From the NCBI GenBank assembly GCA_014379925.1, contig JACMKY010000094.1:1-9846 (forward strand): a stretch of 9,846 bases of DNA. Direction: 5' to 3'. The notes beneath the pieces were generated by a model. The model did not search any database. It had not been told where the DNA came from and saw nothing but the letters and a program-made list of their open reading frames with translations. The position numbers and the translations under genes are program-made. Origin of the DNA: Cytophagales bacterium (GTDB taxonomy: Bacteria > Bacteroidota > Bacteroidia > Cytophagales > ES-bin-26). This document shows positions 1-6,702 of this stretch, one piece after another. Numbering within the stretch: position 1 is the stretch's first letter; every line of letters begins with the position of its first letter.

Positions 1-410
1 ACGGAGGTACCAGCCGCACCCGTTGCCGGAGTAAAGCCGGTGATCGTTACTGGGGATGCGGGCTGGGTAACGGTAAAATCGCCGGTAGAAGTAACGGTTT
101 GGGTGCCCACTTGCACGGTGACTTTACCGGTGCTGGCCCCGGTTGGAACGCTTACGGTCAGGCTGGTGGCCGTGGCGGCTGAAACCGTAGCCGCTGTACC
201 GTTGAACTTCACGGTGTTGTCGGTGGTGGTGGAAAAGTTGGTACCGGTAAGCGTTACGGGGGTGCCGGCCGTACCCGAAGCGGGAGAGAATCCGGTAAGG
301 GTTAGGGCAGCGGTAGCCGGGGTAGCCGGATCCGGATCGTCGCTTGGCTGGCAACCGCTCCACACCAGGAAGAAAAGGCACAGCGTAAATAGGATGGGTG
401 CTTTTTTCAC
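1..410 (-). CDS. IPT/TIG-domain lipoprotein, N-terminal part (C-terminus beyond window)
   Basis: Reading leftwards from a GTG at 410, an open frame runs off the window edge (136 codons plus two bases). It begins MKKAPILFTLCLFFLVWSGC, a lipoprotein signal peptide with the lipid cysteine at residue 20. Acidic residues follow (D24, D25, D27), as in Bacteroidota lipoproteins exported to the cell surface. Residues about 36-114 form one IPT/TIG immunoglobulin-like domain, recognisable by GFSPASGTAGTPVTLTG, then TNF, a VKFNG strand and a closing GDFTV. A second copy starts at about 121 (GFTPATGAAGTS) and is cut off. Such proteins in this phylum are usually surface glycan-binding or adhesion proteins, but the part that would decide the function is missing. 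The GTG is chosen because the signal peptide starts exactly there. The next gene on this strand ends 89 bases upstream, so co-transcription is possible. Confidence 0.85.
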   Translation of the reverse strand, partial: MKKAPILFTLCLFFLVWSGCQPSDDPDPATPATAALTLTGFSPASGTAGTPVTLTGTNFSTTTDNTVKFNGTAATVSAATATSLTVSVPTGASTGKVTVQVGTQTVTSTGDFTVTQPASPVTITGFTPATGAAGTS

Positions 411-499
411 AAGTTCAAAAGATTAAAACGATACGAGAATAGGTCCTGCTTTTGACTAGGCAGCAAAAAGTAACAGCGTCTTTGCTGAATGAGCACTTT

Positions 500-1777
500 T
501 TAAAAGAAGGTAAACCAATAATCCTCATCCTTGTACACCATTTTACCGCGTTGAAAAAATTTAAAGACAAGTTGATTGCCTCCACCATCGATAACGCTGC
601 CAGGAGTGACTATCCCAAATACGCCTGGCGAAGCAAATTTTGTGTCAGGGCGACAAGGATCTTGCCACATAAAACCTCCGTTGGTTTTGATGAAACCCCC
701 ACTGGGTGTTACAGAAGTGGGCGTTAAGCGCAGATAATCGCCCGTAGTCATACTCTTATCGTAATCTCTTAAACCTTGTGGCGTTGACACATTCCTCTCC
801 ATCGCCCACTTTCCATCAGTGAACTGAACAAAGTTTTTGTGCTCAATTACTCCTTCGCCATTCGCGCAAAAATCACTTACGTCGGGTGCCGGATTCGCGT
901 ACTCTTCGACTGTTACTCTTGTGTACGTACCATCAGCCCTAAATGTGATGGATTCAGAGGCAGCCCGGTAATAAGTATTAAAATACAATCTTTTGTAATT
1001 AGGCGCGCATAGGGTAGTATACCGAGGGATACCATCGATGCAGCACCCGTTGATATACTGGCCACCGGTTATAACCTCGGGACCACCATTTTTTGTCGTT
1101 ATGCCTGAGCTCTTGGTAGTGCTCGAAGTCCAAAACCAATGCTCGCCTTCAGCAAGCACCAGTGAACAGGAATTTGATCCTAAATTTTTGGAACCACCTG
1201 CATTATTTACTACAACCGGTATAACTGTTTCATCAAGCGGCTGGCCAGTTTCATTGTAAGGCGTGATGGTAACATCAAAAATATGGGAAGGGGTACCGGC
1301 AGGCAGTACCCCACCGGAATTAATAAAATCGGCTAAATTAAAGCCAAACCCAATCGCGGACACGGTATCACTCGGGGCGACTTCCGGTATTTCAGGCACG
1401 TCATAAAAAAAGGTTGCGCTGCCACCGGCACCGACCGTACTAATGACTTGGACATAGGCACCAGCGACATTTTTTGTGGTATCCCGGTGCAAAAACTTGA
1501 TGGGCGTTTCTGTCCCATTTACCACGTAGAGGGTATCTTTAATGCTGATTCTCAACGATGAACCGCCCGGGGCCACCGGACTTTTACCCGGCTTTTTAAC
1601 CGCACCGAAAAACTGCAGATGATCCGAAAACTTGTCCATATCGGCAATGGTCGTGGGGTCCGCGGGCTTTTCCGTGGTGGGGTCTGCTTCGGGTTCGTCC
1701 GGTTTGCACGAAAGAAGGGAAACGCTACTGACCAGCACGAGGCAGGAAAAATAAAAGAGTTGAGTGAGAATTTTCAC
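500..1777 (-). CDS. Lipoprotein of unknown function, 425 aa
   Basis: The protein starts at GTG 1777 with a lipoprotein signal peptide whose lipobox is LLSC (cysteine 24), followed by K-P-D-E-P-E, an acidic stretch resembling the Bacteroidota surface-export signal. A Pro/Thr/Asp-rich linker (25-45) leads to a beta-rich region (about 70-195) resembling an Ig-like sandwich. A C-terminal half (about 204-425) carries six cysteines (204, 245, 246, 257, 304, 375), enough for three disulfides. The stretch GEHWFWTSST followed later by ITFRADGTYTRVTVEEY and DGKWAMERN recalls lipocalin-like beta-barrel domains, but this is only a resemblance. I do not recognise the family. The gene lies in AT-richer DNA than its neighbours: 22 of 60 bases are G or C at 961-1020, against 40 of 60 at 2221-2280. 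It may share a transcript with the TIG lipoprotein downstream. Confidence 0.85.
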   Translation of the reverse strand: MKILTQLFYFSCLVLVSSVSLLSCKPDEPEADPTTEKPADPTTIADMDKFSDHLQFFGAVKKPGKSPVAPGGSSLRISIKDTLYVVNGTETPIKFLHRDTTKNVAGAYVQVISTVGAGGSATFFYDVPEIPEVAPSDTVSAIGFGFNLADFINSGGVLPAGTPSHIFDVTITPYNETGQPLDETVIPVVVNNAGGSKNLGSNSCSLVLAEGEHWFWTSSTTKSSGITTKNGGPEVITGGQYINGCCIDGIPRYTTLCAPNYKRLYFNTYYRAASESITFRADGTYTRVTVEEYANPAPDVSDFCANGEGVIEHKNFVQFTDGKWAMERNVSTPQGLRDYDKSMTTGDYLRLTPTSVTPSGGFIKTNGGFMWQDPCRPDTKFASPGVFGIVTPGSVIDGGGNQLVFKFFQRGKMVYKDEDYWFTFF

Positions 1778-2035
1778 GGCGTTAAACTTTGAAGTGGATT
1801 TTTTGCGTTAATTCCCTCAAAGTAGAAAAGTGATCACCCGGAAAGCCCCCCCACTTCGCCCGTGGCGGTTATCACTCCGTAAGTGGCGGTTTTTGAGACA
1901 CAAGTGCGCGGGGCAAAAGCGGGGGAATCGGGTGCATCTCAAAGGGTGGCCGCGGGGAGGTTGCCAGGCGACCATTTGAAACGCACCCTGCGAAGCCCAA
2001 ACTCGGAACCGGGAAGGGCCGCGAAAGCTGACTGC
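1778..2035. other. Intergenic region between GH109 gene and lipoprotein gene
   Basis: No gene with credible coding character was found here. The region must hold the 3' end of the GH109 transcript and the leader of the lipoprotein gene, both on the minus strand. It contains an 8-base palindrome, GTGATCAC (1830-1837), 52 bases upstream of the lipoprotein start, and a direct repeat of GTGGCGGTT at 1862-1870 and 1883-1891 (21-base period). Neither a U-tailed terminator hairpin nor a convincing TTG / TAnnTTTG promoter of the Bacteroidota type could be identified. The palindrome could be an operator, but nothing else supports that. Confidence 0.5.
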
Positions 2036-3370
2036 TCAGTACGCCTCGTCGAGGGCGAAGAGCGGCGGGCGGCTCATCCAGCGCCCCCGCGTAAAATCCG
2101 GGAACAATTGCGGGGCGCCACCCCCCGCAATCGACATCTCCGACAATGGACTGATCACGCTCCAGGCCGCCGCATCGTAGGCGTCGAGCGGGGTGGGGGC
2201 CTTGCGCTTCACCGATTCCACGAAGGCGTGGAGCACGAAGAAGTCCATGCCCCCGTGGCCGGAACCGGTGGCCTTTTCGGCGTACTTCTTCCAGAGCGGG
2301 TGGTCGTAGGAAGTCAGGTATTTTTCGGCCGGTTCCCAGGTGTGCGCCGGGCTGGTTCCCTCCAGGTAGATCGTGTTGCCGTCGTTCATCCACAGGCCCT
2401 TGGTGCCCTGCACCCGGAAACCCAGCGAGTAGGGACGGGGCAGGTTGGTGTCGTGGCTCACCAGCACCGATTCGCCGTTGGCGGTTTGGATCACCGTCGT
2501 CACCACGTCACCCAGCTTGAAGTCCACCTTGGCGTTGGGGTGATTCTCGCCGCCTTTTTCCACCACGTACCCGTGCAGGCCCCGCGCCTTGGTGGCCGTG
2601 GCGGTGAGCGAGACGAAGCGGTTGCCCCGGTTGATGTCCAGGCAGGTGGCAATGGGGCCGATGCCGTGGGTGGGGTAGAGGTCTCCGTTGCGTTTGACCG
2701 AATGGGCGGTGCGCCAGTGGGCTTCGTGCACCCCCTTCGCCCCGAACTCCGCCCCCGGCTCGAACTTCACCGACCGCAGGTCGTGCTGGTAGCCGCACTG
2801 GCAGTGAACCATCTCGCCAAACATCCCCTGCCGCACCATGTTGAGCACGGCCATCACGTCGCGGCGGTAGCACACGTTTTCCAGGATCATGCACGGCACG
2901 CCGGTGGCTTCCGAGGTGTTGACCAGGTCCCAGCATTCCTCGACGGTGTTGGCCGCCGACACTTCCACGCCCGCGTACTTACCGGCTCTCATCGCGGCCA
3001 CGGCCATCGGCGTGTGCCATTCCCAGGGCGTGGCGATGATCACGCCGTCCAGGTCGTCGCGCTTCAGCATTTGCAAATAAGCCGATTCGCCCTGCGCATA
3101 GGCTTCGGGCTTCTTCTGTCCCGCCTTGGCAATGAGGCCCTGGGCGATGGTAATCCGCGCCGGGTCGATGTCGCAGATGGCGGGCACGGTCACGTCGTCG
3201 CGGTAGAGGAGGTTTTGCAGGTGGTTGGTGCCGCGCAGGCCCACCCCGATGAAGCCGATGCGGGCTTTCTTGGCTACGTCGGCGGGGGAAGGCCAGGCCA
3301 GGTTGGGGGCCAGGGCCAGCCCCGCCCCGGCGAGGGCGTTTTGCTGGATAAAACGGCGGCGGTTGATCAT
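2036..3370 (-). CDS. GH109 family glycosidase (alpha-N-acetylgalactosaminidase type), Tat-exported, 444 aa
   Basis: NAD-dependent glycoside hydrolase of the Gfo/Idh/MocA fold. The family's characterised members remove terminal alpha-linked GalNAc by a redox mechanism with tightly bound NAD. A twin-arginine signal (NRRRFIQ, residues 3-9, then a hydrophobic stretch to about 26) predicts export of the folded, cofactor-loaded enzyme. The dinucleotide motif GVGLRG is at 42-47. Family blocks follow: TPWEWH (114-119), EVSAANTVEECWD (136-148), ILENVCYRRDV (162-172), GYQHDLR (193-199), YPTHGIGP (232-239) and a C-terminal SGHGGMDFF. Recalling the Elizabethkingia enzyme, its active-site residues E149, H181, Y225 and H228 correspond to E164, H196, Y232 and H235, so the active site looks intact. 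Length is normal for the family. The gene diverges from an amino-sugar kinase and deaminase cluster, which fits an N-acetylhexosamine substrate. The exact linkage cut cannot be read from sequence. Confidence 0.93.
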   Translation of the reverse strand: MINRRRFIQQNALAGAGLALAPNLAWPSPADVAKKARIGFIGVGLRGTNHLQNLLYRDDVTVPAICDIDPARITIAQGLIAKAGQKKPEAYAQGESAYLQMLKRDDLDGVIIATPWEWHTPMAVAAMRAGKYAGVEVSAANTVEECWDLVNTSEATGVPCMILENVCYRRDVMAVLNMVRQGMFGEMVHCQCGYQHDLRSVKFEPGAEFGAKGVHEAHWRTAHSVKRNGDLYPTHGIGPIATCLDINRGNRFVSLTATATKARGLHGYVVEKGGENHPNAKVDFKLGDVVTTVIQTANGESVLVSHDTNLPRPYSLGFRVQGTKGLWMNDGNTIYLEGTSPAHTWEPAEKYLTSYDHPLWKKYAEKATGSGHGGMDFFVLHAFVESVKRKAPTPLDAYDAAAWSVISPLSEMSIAGGGAPQLFPDFTRGRWMSRPPLFALDEAY

Positions 3371-3410
3371 GGGAGTGGATGGGTTTATGGGTGGATGGGT
3401 TTACGAGTGA
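3371..3410 (-). repeat. Octamer array A: five tandem NNACYCAT-type units abutting the GH109 start codon
   Basis: Read on the minus strand toward the GH109 ATG (3370-3368), five consecutive 8-base units follow consensus NNACYCAT: 3403-3410, 3395-3402, 3387-3394, 3379-3386 and 3371-3378. Two units are identical AAACCCAT and one is CCACCCAT. The last unit (CCACTCCC) ends directly on the ATG. The farthest unit begins TCAC, as in the two other arrays of this window. The preceding 8 bases (3411-3418) no longer fit, so the array is exactly 40 bases long. Because 8 is not a multiple of 3, this does not look like translated sequence. Confidence 0.8.
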
Positions 3411-3592
3411 AACTACGCTCCTCTTTGTTTACTACCTGCTTGCAATGATCAATGTCCGTATTGGTCTCAATATAGCGGGGTTAAGAATTTTTCGTGGAAA
3501 ATCACCAAAAAAAATCCATTTTTGGGTCGGCTGAAGCGTTTATCCAGCGCTTACCAACGGACTTCATCCGGTGCCTGGCCAGCGGATCGCGC
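3411..3592. promoter_or_regulatory. Divergent intergenic region between GH109 and ROK kinase genes
   Basis: The GH109 gene and the kinase operon are transcribed away from this stretch, so it should contain both promoters. It is AT-richer than the flanking genes, especially 3440-3500. I could not find a good match to the Bacteroidota TTG / TAnnTTTG promoter on either strand, so the assignment rests on gene orientation alone. Positions 3494-3592 are open in the kinase frame from a GTG at 3494, but that extension lacks family character and is treated here as untranslated leader. Confidence 0.4.
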
Positions 3593-4570
3593 ATGGAAAA
3601 AGTAGTGATTGGAATTGACGTGGGAGGAACCTCCGCCAAACTGGGCGTGGTCAACCGCGCGGGAACCATCCGGTGGCAGACCTCCTTTTCCACGCAGTCG
3701 AGCCTGGAGGAGTTTTTCGCGCGGGTGGGCGAAGCCATTCAAACCGCCCAGGCCCAGCTGATTCCGGCCGTGGAGGTGATCGGCATCGGCGTCGGGGCTC
3801 CGGCGGCCAACGCCCGCTCCGGCACCTTGCAGGCCGTCAACATGAACTGGTCGGGGAACGCCCGGCCGGGTCCCCCGGATGGCCGCCGACCCAACTTCCG
3901 GGAAGCCCTCTCCCGGGCGGTGGGCTTGCCAGTGGTGCTCGACAACGACGCCAATGCCACGGCCCTGGGCGAGATGTACTTCGGGGCGGCACAGCACCTG
4001 CGCGACTTCATCCTGGTTACCCTTGGCACCGGACTGGGCAGCGGGTTCGTGGTAAACGGCAACCTGGTCTACGGGTCGGACGGGCTGGCGGGTGAAATGG
4101 GCCACATCTGCGTGGATATGAACGGACGCGACTGCGCCTGCGGACGGAAGGGCTGCCTGGAAACCTACGTATCGGCCAACGGGCTCAAACGGACGGTGTT
4201 CGAGCTGCTGGCCCAACGGCGGACGGAAAGCCCCCTGCGCGGGGTGAGCTACCACGCCCTGACGGCCCGCATGGTGAGCGAAGCCGCCGAAGCCGGCGAC
4301 CCGATCGCCGCCGAAGCCTTCGAGCTGACCGGCAAGATCCTGGGACTCAAGCTGGCCGACGCCGTGGCGCACACCAGTCCGGAAGCCATCATTCTGTTCG
4401 GCGGCCTGGCCGGAGCGGGCAAACTGATTTTCGAGCCCACCGCCCGTTATTTGAAGCAATTTATTTTGCACATTTACCGCACCGATCTGCCGCTGTTGCC
4501 TTCCGCCCTGCCCGGCTCGGACGCCGCCGTGCTGGGCGCCGCCGCCCTGGCCTGGGACAATAATCAATGA
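3593..4570 (+). CDS. ROK-family sugar kinase (glucokinase / N-acetylhexosamine kinase-like), 325 aa
   Basis: Cytoplasmic ATP-dependent kinase that would phosphorylate a hexose or N-acetylhexosamine at C6. The N-terminal phosphate-binding motif is IGIDVGGTSAK (6-16). The catalytic aspartate is D119 in DNDANATALGE. A glycine-rich VTLGTGLGSG motif lies at 142-151. The ROK zinc site is complete: GEMGH with H171, then CACGRKGC with C181, C183 and C188, followed by LETY. Length is typical of ROK kinases; no DNA-binding helix-turn-helix domain is present, so it is an enzyme rather than a ROK repressor. The ATG at 3593 is chosen because the phosphate motif then sits at the usual distance from the N-terminus; a GTG at 3494 would add 33 untypical residues. 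It is first in an apparent operon with nagB-lmbE (84-base gap). An amino-sugar substrate is inferred from neighbours; glucose cannot be excluded. Confidence 0.9.
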   Translation: MEKVVIGIDVGGTSAKLGVVNRAGTIRWQTSFSTQSSLEEFFARVGEAIQTAQAQLIPAVEVIGIGVGAPAANARSGTLQAVNMNWSGNARPGPPDGRRPNFREALSRAVGLPVVLDNDANATALGEMYFGAAQHLRDFILVTLGTGLGSGFVVNGNLVYGSDGLAGEMGHICVDMNGRDCACGRKGCLETYVSANGLKRTVFELLAQRRTESPLRGVSYHALTARMVSEAAEAGDPIAAEAFELTGKILGLKLADAVAHTSPEAIILFGGLAGAGKLIFEPTARYLKQFILHIYRTDLPLLPSALPGSDAAVLGAAALAWDNNQ

Positions 4571-4605
4571 TGGGTGGGAGCAGACAACAGGCAAAGAGGA
4601 TGCTT

Positions 4606-4653
4606 TCACGCCCAAACTCATAAACTCATCCACTCCTCAACTCATATACTCCT
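4606..4653 (+). repeat. Octamer array B: six tandem NNACYCAT-type units before the nagB-lmbE start codon
   Basis: Six consecutive 8-base units are at 4606-4613 (TCACGCCC, degenerate), 4614-4621 and 4622-4629 (both AAACTCAT), 4630-4637, 4638-4645 (CAACTCAT) and 4646-4653. One extra C separates the array from ATG 4655-4657. Units keep an invariant AC at positions 3-4. A single inverted unit, ATGGGTGG (the reverse complement of CCACCCAT, a unit also found in array A), lies at 4570-4577, overlapping the last base of the kinase stop codon. This echoes the stop-proximal inverted array found in the next spacer. Confidence 0.8.
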
Positions 4654-4654
4654 C

Positions 4655-6577
4655 ATGGACGTTTTGAACTATCCCGAAACCACTTTTGAGAAACTGCCGG
4701 TAACCGTCTTTGCCGAGGCCAGGGAAGGGGCCATCCACGTAGCCCGCGAGATTGCCGATCTGATCCGAAGCAAGCAGCAGAAGGGGGAAAGGGCAGTGCT
4801 CGGCCTGGCCACCGGATCTTCGCCCATCGGCGTGTACCGGGAGTTGGTGCGCCTGCACCGGGAAGAAGGGCTGAGTTTCGCCAACGTGGTCTCTTTCAAC
4901 CTCGACGAATACTTTCCCATGCAGCCCGATGAATTGCAGAGCTACCGGTATTTCATGGACCAGCACCTCTTCCGGCACGTGGACATCCGTCCCGAAAACG
5001 TTCACCTTCCCGACGGAACCCTGCCGGTGGAGAAGGTAAAGGAATTTTGCCAGGCCTACGAGAAGAAGATTGCCGACTTCGGTGGCCTGGACCTGCAACT
5101 GCTGGGCATCGGCCGGACGGGGCACATCGGTTTCAACGAACCCGGTTCCCCGGCCAACTCGCCCACGCGGCTCGTTAAACTCGATCCGCTGACGATCACC
5201 GACGCCGCCAAGGACTTCATCAAGGAAGAATACGTTCCCCTGCGGGCCGTGACGATGGGGGTGGGCACCATCATCAAGGCCCGCCGCATTCTCCTGCTGG
5301 CCTGGGGCGAGGGCAAGGCCAAAATCCTGCAGAAGACGGTGGAAGGCAAGATCTCGGACGAAGTGCCGGCATCTTTTCTGCAACCGCACCCCGACGTGAA
5401 GGTAGTCGTCGACCGCTGGGCCGCCAGTGAACTTACCCGCATCAAGACCCCCTGGCTGGTGGGGATGTGCAACTGGGATGCCCCGTTGATCCGCCGGGCG
5501 GTGATCTGGCTGAGCCTCAAAACCCGCAAGCCCATCCTGAAACTGACCGACGAAGATTACAAAGACGGCAGCCTGAGCGACCTGCTGGTGCAGGCGGGCA
5601 ACGCCTACAACCTCAACATCCAGGTTTTTAACGCCATCCAGCACACCATCACGGGCTGGCCAGGCGGCAAACCCCACTCCGACGACACCAACCGGCCCGA
5701 ACGGGCTGCCCCGCCGGTGAAGCGCTCGGTCATCTTCAGTCCCCATCCCGACGACGACGTGATCTCGATGGGCGGTACGCTGCTCCGCCTGGTCGACCAG
5801 GGCCACGACGTCCACGTAGCCTACCAGACTTCCGGCAACATCGCCGTTTTCGACGACGACGCCCGTCGCTTCGCCGACTTCGCCCTCGACTCGGCCCGGA
5901 AACTGGACGTGGACGTGGCGCGGATGCAAGCCATCCACACCGAACTGGTGGAATTCCTCAAGCACAAGAAGCTCGGCGAGGAAGATAGCCCTGTCGTGCA
6001 GGACATCAAGGCGCTGATCCGGAAGGGAGAAGCCGCCGCCGCTTGTCGCTTTTGCGGGGTGAAGGAAGAAAATGTGCACTTCATGAACATGCCCTTCTAC
6101 GAGACGGGCCAGGTGCAGAAGAAGCCCCTGGGTGAAGCCGACATCCAAATGGTGACCGACCTGTTGCAGGCGATCCAGCCCCACCAGATCTTCGCCGCTG
6201 GCGACCTGCGCGACCCGCACGGCACGCACCGCGTTTGCCTGGACGCCATTTTCGCCGCCCTCGAGCGCCTCAAGGCGCGGGGGGAAACCTGGGTAAAGGA
6301 TTGCTACGTGTGGCTCTACCGGGGCGCCTGGCAGGAGTGGGACGTGGAGGAAATCGAAATGGCCGTTCCCATCAGTCCCGAAGAACTCATGCGCAAGCGG
6401 AAGGCCATCTTCAAACACCAGTCGCAAAAGGACAGCGCGGTGTTTCCCGGCAACGACAAGCGAGAGTTCTGGCAACGCGCCGAAGACCGCAACCGCACGA
6501 CGGCCCAACTCTACGACGAACTGGGCCTCACCGAATACGAAGCCATCGAAGCCTTTGTCCGCCACCGATTTCTGTAG
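4655..6577 (+). CDS. nagB: NagB-LmbE fusion: glucosamine-6-phosphate deaminase-like domain plus PIG-L/LmbE deacetylase domain, 640 aa
   Basis: Residues about 15-270 are a NagB domain, which in the family converts glucosamine-6-phosphate to fructose-6-phosphate and ammonia. It shows the phosphate loop LATGSSP (51-57), SFNLDEY with D84 (E. coli D72), and GIGRTGHIGFNEPGS with H157 and E162 (E. coli H143 and E148). The residue matching E. coli D141 is T155, an unusual change at the catalytic site. After a linker containing TGWPGGKP comes an LmbE/PIG-L metal-dependent deacetylase domain with SPHPDDD (H364, D366, D367; the family usually has AHPDDE) and DPHGTHR (H522, H525) as likely zinc and catalytic positions. 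Such fusions are known in Bacteroidota. The ATG at 4655 is preferred because family similarity begins there and octamer array B ends beside it; the frame stays open back to 4574. A role in N-acetylhexosamine phosphate catabolism, with the LmbE part replacing NagA, is inferred. Confidence 0.9.
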   Translation: MDVLNYPETTFEKLPVTVFAEAREGAIHVAREIADLIRSKQQKGERAVLGLATGSSPIGVYRELVRLHREEGLSFANVVSFNLDEYFPMQPDELQSYRYFMDQHLFRHVDIRPENVHLPDGTLPVEKVKEFCQAYEKKIADFGGLDLQLLGIGRTGHIGFNEPGSPANSPTRLVKLDPLTITDAAKDFIKEEYVPLRAVTMGVGTIIKARRILLLAWGEGKAKILQKTVEGKISDEVPASFLQPHPDVKVVVDRWAASELTRIKTPWLVGMCNWDAPLIRRAVIWLSLKTRKPILKLTDEDYKDGSLSDLLVQAGNAYNLNIQVFNAIQHTITGWPGGKPHSDDTNRPERAAPPVKRSVIFSPHPDDDVISMGGTLLRLVDQGHDVHVAYQTSGNIAVFDDDARRFADFALDSARKLDVDVARMQAIHTELVEFLKHKKLGEEDSPVVQDIKALIRKGEAAAACRFCGVKEENVHFMNMPFYETGQVQKKPLGEADIQMVTDLLQAIQPHQIFAAGDLRDPHGTHRVCLDAIFAALERLKARGETWVKDCYVWLYRGAWQEWDVEEIEMAVPISPEELMRKRKAIFKHQSQKDSAVFPGNDKREFWQRAEDRNRTTAQLYDELGLTEYEAIEAFVRHRFL

Positions 6578-6616
6578 AAAGTTGATGAGTTGATGAGTGA
6601 AGAAGTTTATGAGCAA
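6577..6616 (-). repeat. Inverted octamer array C1 abutting the nagB-lmbE stop codon
   Basis: On the minus strand five 8-base units are at 6609-6616 (TTGCTCAT), 6601-6608 (AAACTTCT), 6593-6600 (TCACTCAT), 6585-6592 (CAACTCAT) and 6577-6584 (degenerate). The array begins at the last base of the TAG stop codon. It has the opposite orientation to array C2 across the same spacer. Bases 6584-6601 are complementary to 6662-6679 at 17 of 18 positions, with the one mismatch able to form G-U in RNA. Confidence 0.7.
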
Positions 6617-6654
6617 CAAGTATTGAACTCACGCATTCACGCAATGCATCGACG

Positions 6655-6702
6655 CCACCCCTTCACTCATTAACTCATCGACCCATAAACTCATCAACTC
6701 CA
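6655..6702 (+). repeat. Octamer array C2: six tandem NNACYCAT-type units abutting the nucleotidyltransferase start codon
   Basis: Units are at 6655-6662 (CCACCCCT, degenerate), 6663-6670 (TCACTCAT), 6671-6678 (TAACTCAT), 6679-6686 (CGACCCAT), 6687-6694 (AAACTCAT) and 6695-6702 (CAACTCCA), and the ATG follows at 6703 without a gap. The order of unit types resembles arrays A and B: a TCAC unit far from the start and an ACTCC-type unit next to the start. The spacer therefore reads inverted array, 38-base centre (6617-6654), direct array. It could form a long hairpin covering the start region. Confidence 0.8.

Noticed and set aside
40..426. Plus-strand 128-codon frame at the window start
   Set aside because: It is antisense to the TIG-domain lipoprotein, whose minus-strand translation gives a lipobox and a textbook TIG domain.
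452..727. Plus-strand 91-codon frame over the end of the lipoprotein gene
   Set aside because: It overlaps the end of a lipoprotein gene with a signal peptide and continuous beta-rich sequence, and has no recognisable feature of its own.
3371..3410. Reading the octamer tracts as a CRISPR array or coding repeats
   Set aside because: Units are contiguous without spacers, far too short for CRISPR repeats, and the 8-base period would shift the reading frame in every unit.
1883..3448. Plus-strand open frame of 521 codons across the GH109 gene
   Set aside because: It is antisense to a gene with clear GH109 family motifs, and its translation is low-complexity Gly/Val/His/Arg-rich without family character; high GC content keeps such shadow frames open.
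3494..3592. GTG start at 3494 adding 33 residues to the ROK kinase
   Set aside because: The phosphate-binding DVGGT motif normally sits close to the N-terminus, which the ATG at 3593 provides; the extension looks like untranslated leader.
3551..4633. Minus-strand open frame of 360 codons across the ROK kinase
   Set aside because: Same reason: antisense shadow of a gene with a complete ROK motif set.
4637..6619. Minus-strand open frame of 660 codons covering nearly all of nagB-lmbE
   Set aside because: The sense strand has unmistakable NagB and LmbE motifs; the antisense product shows no signal, domain or sensible start.
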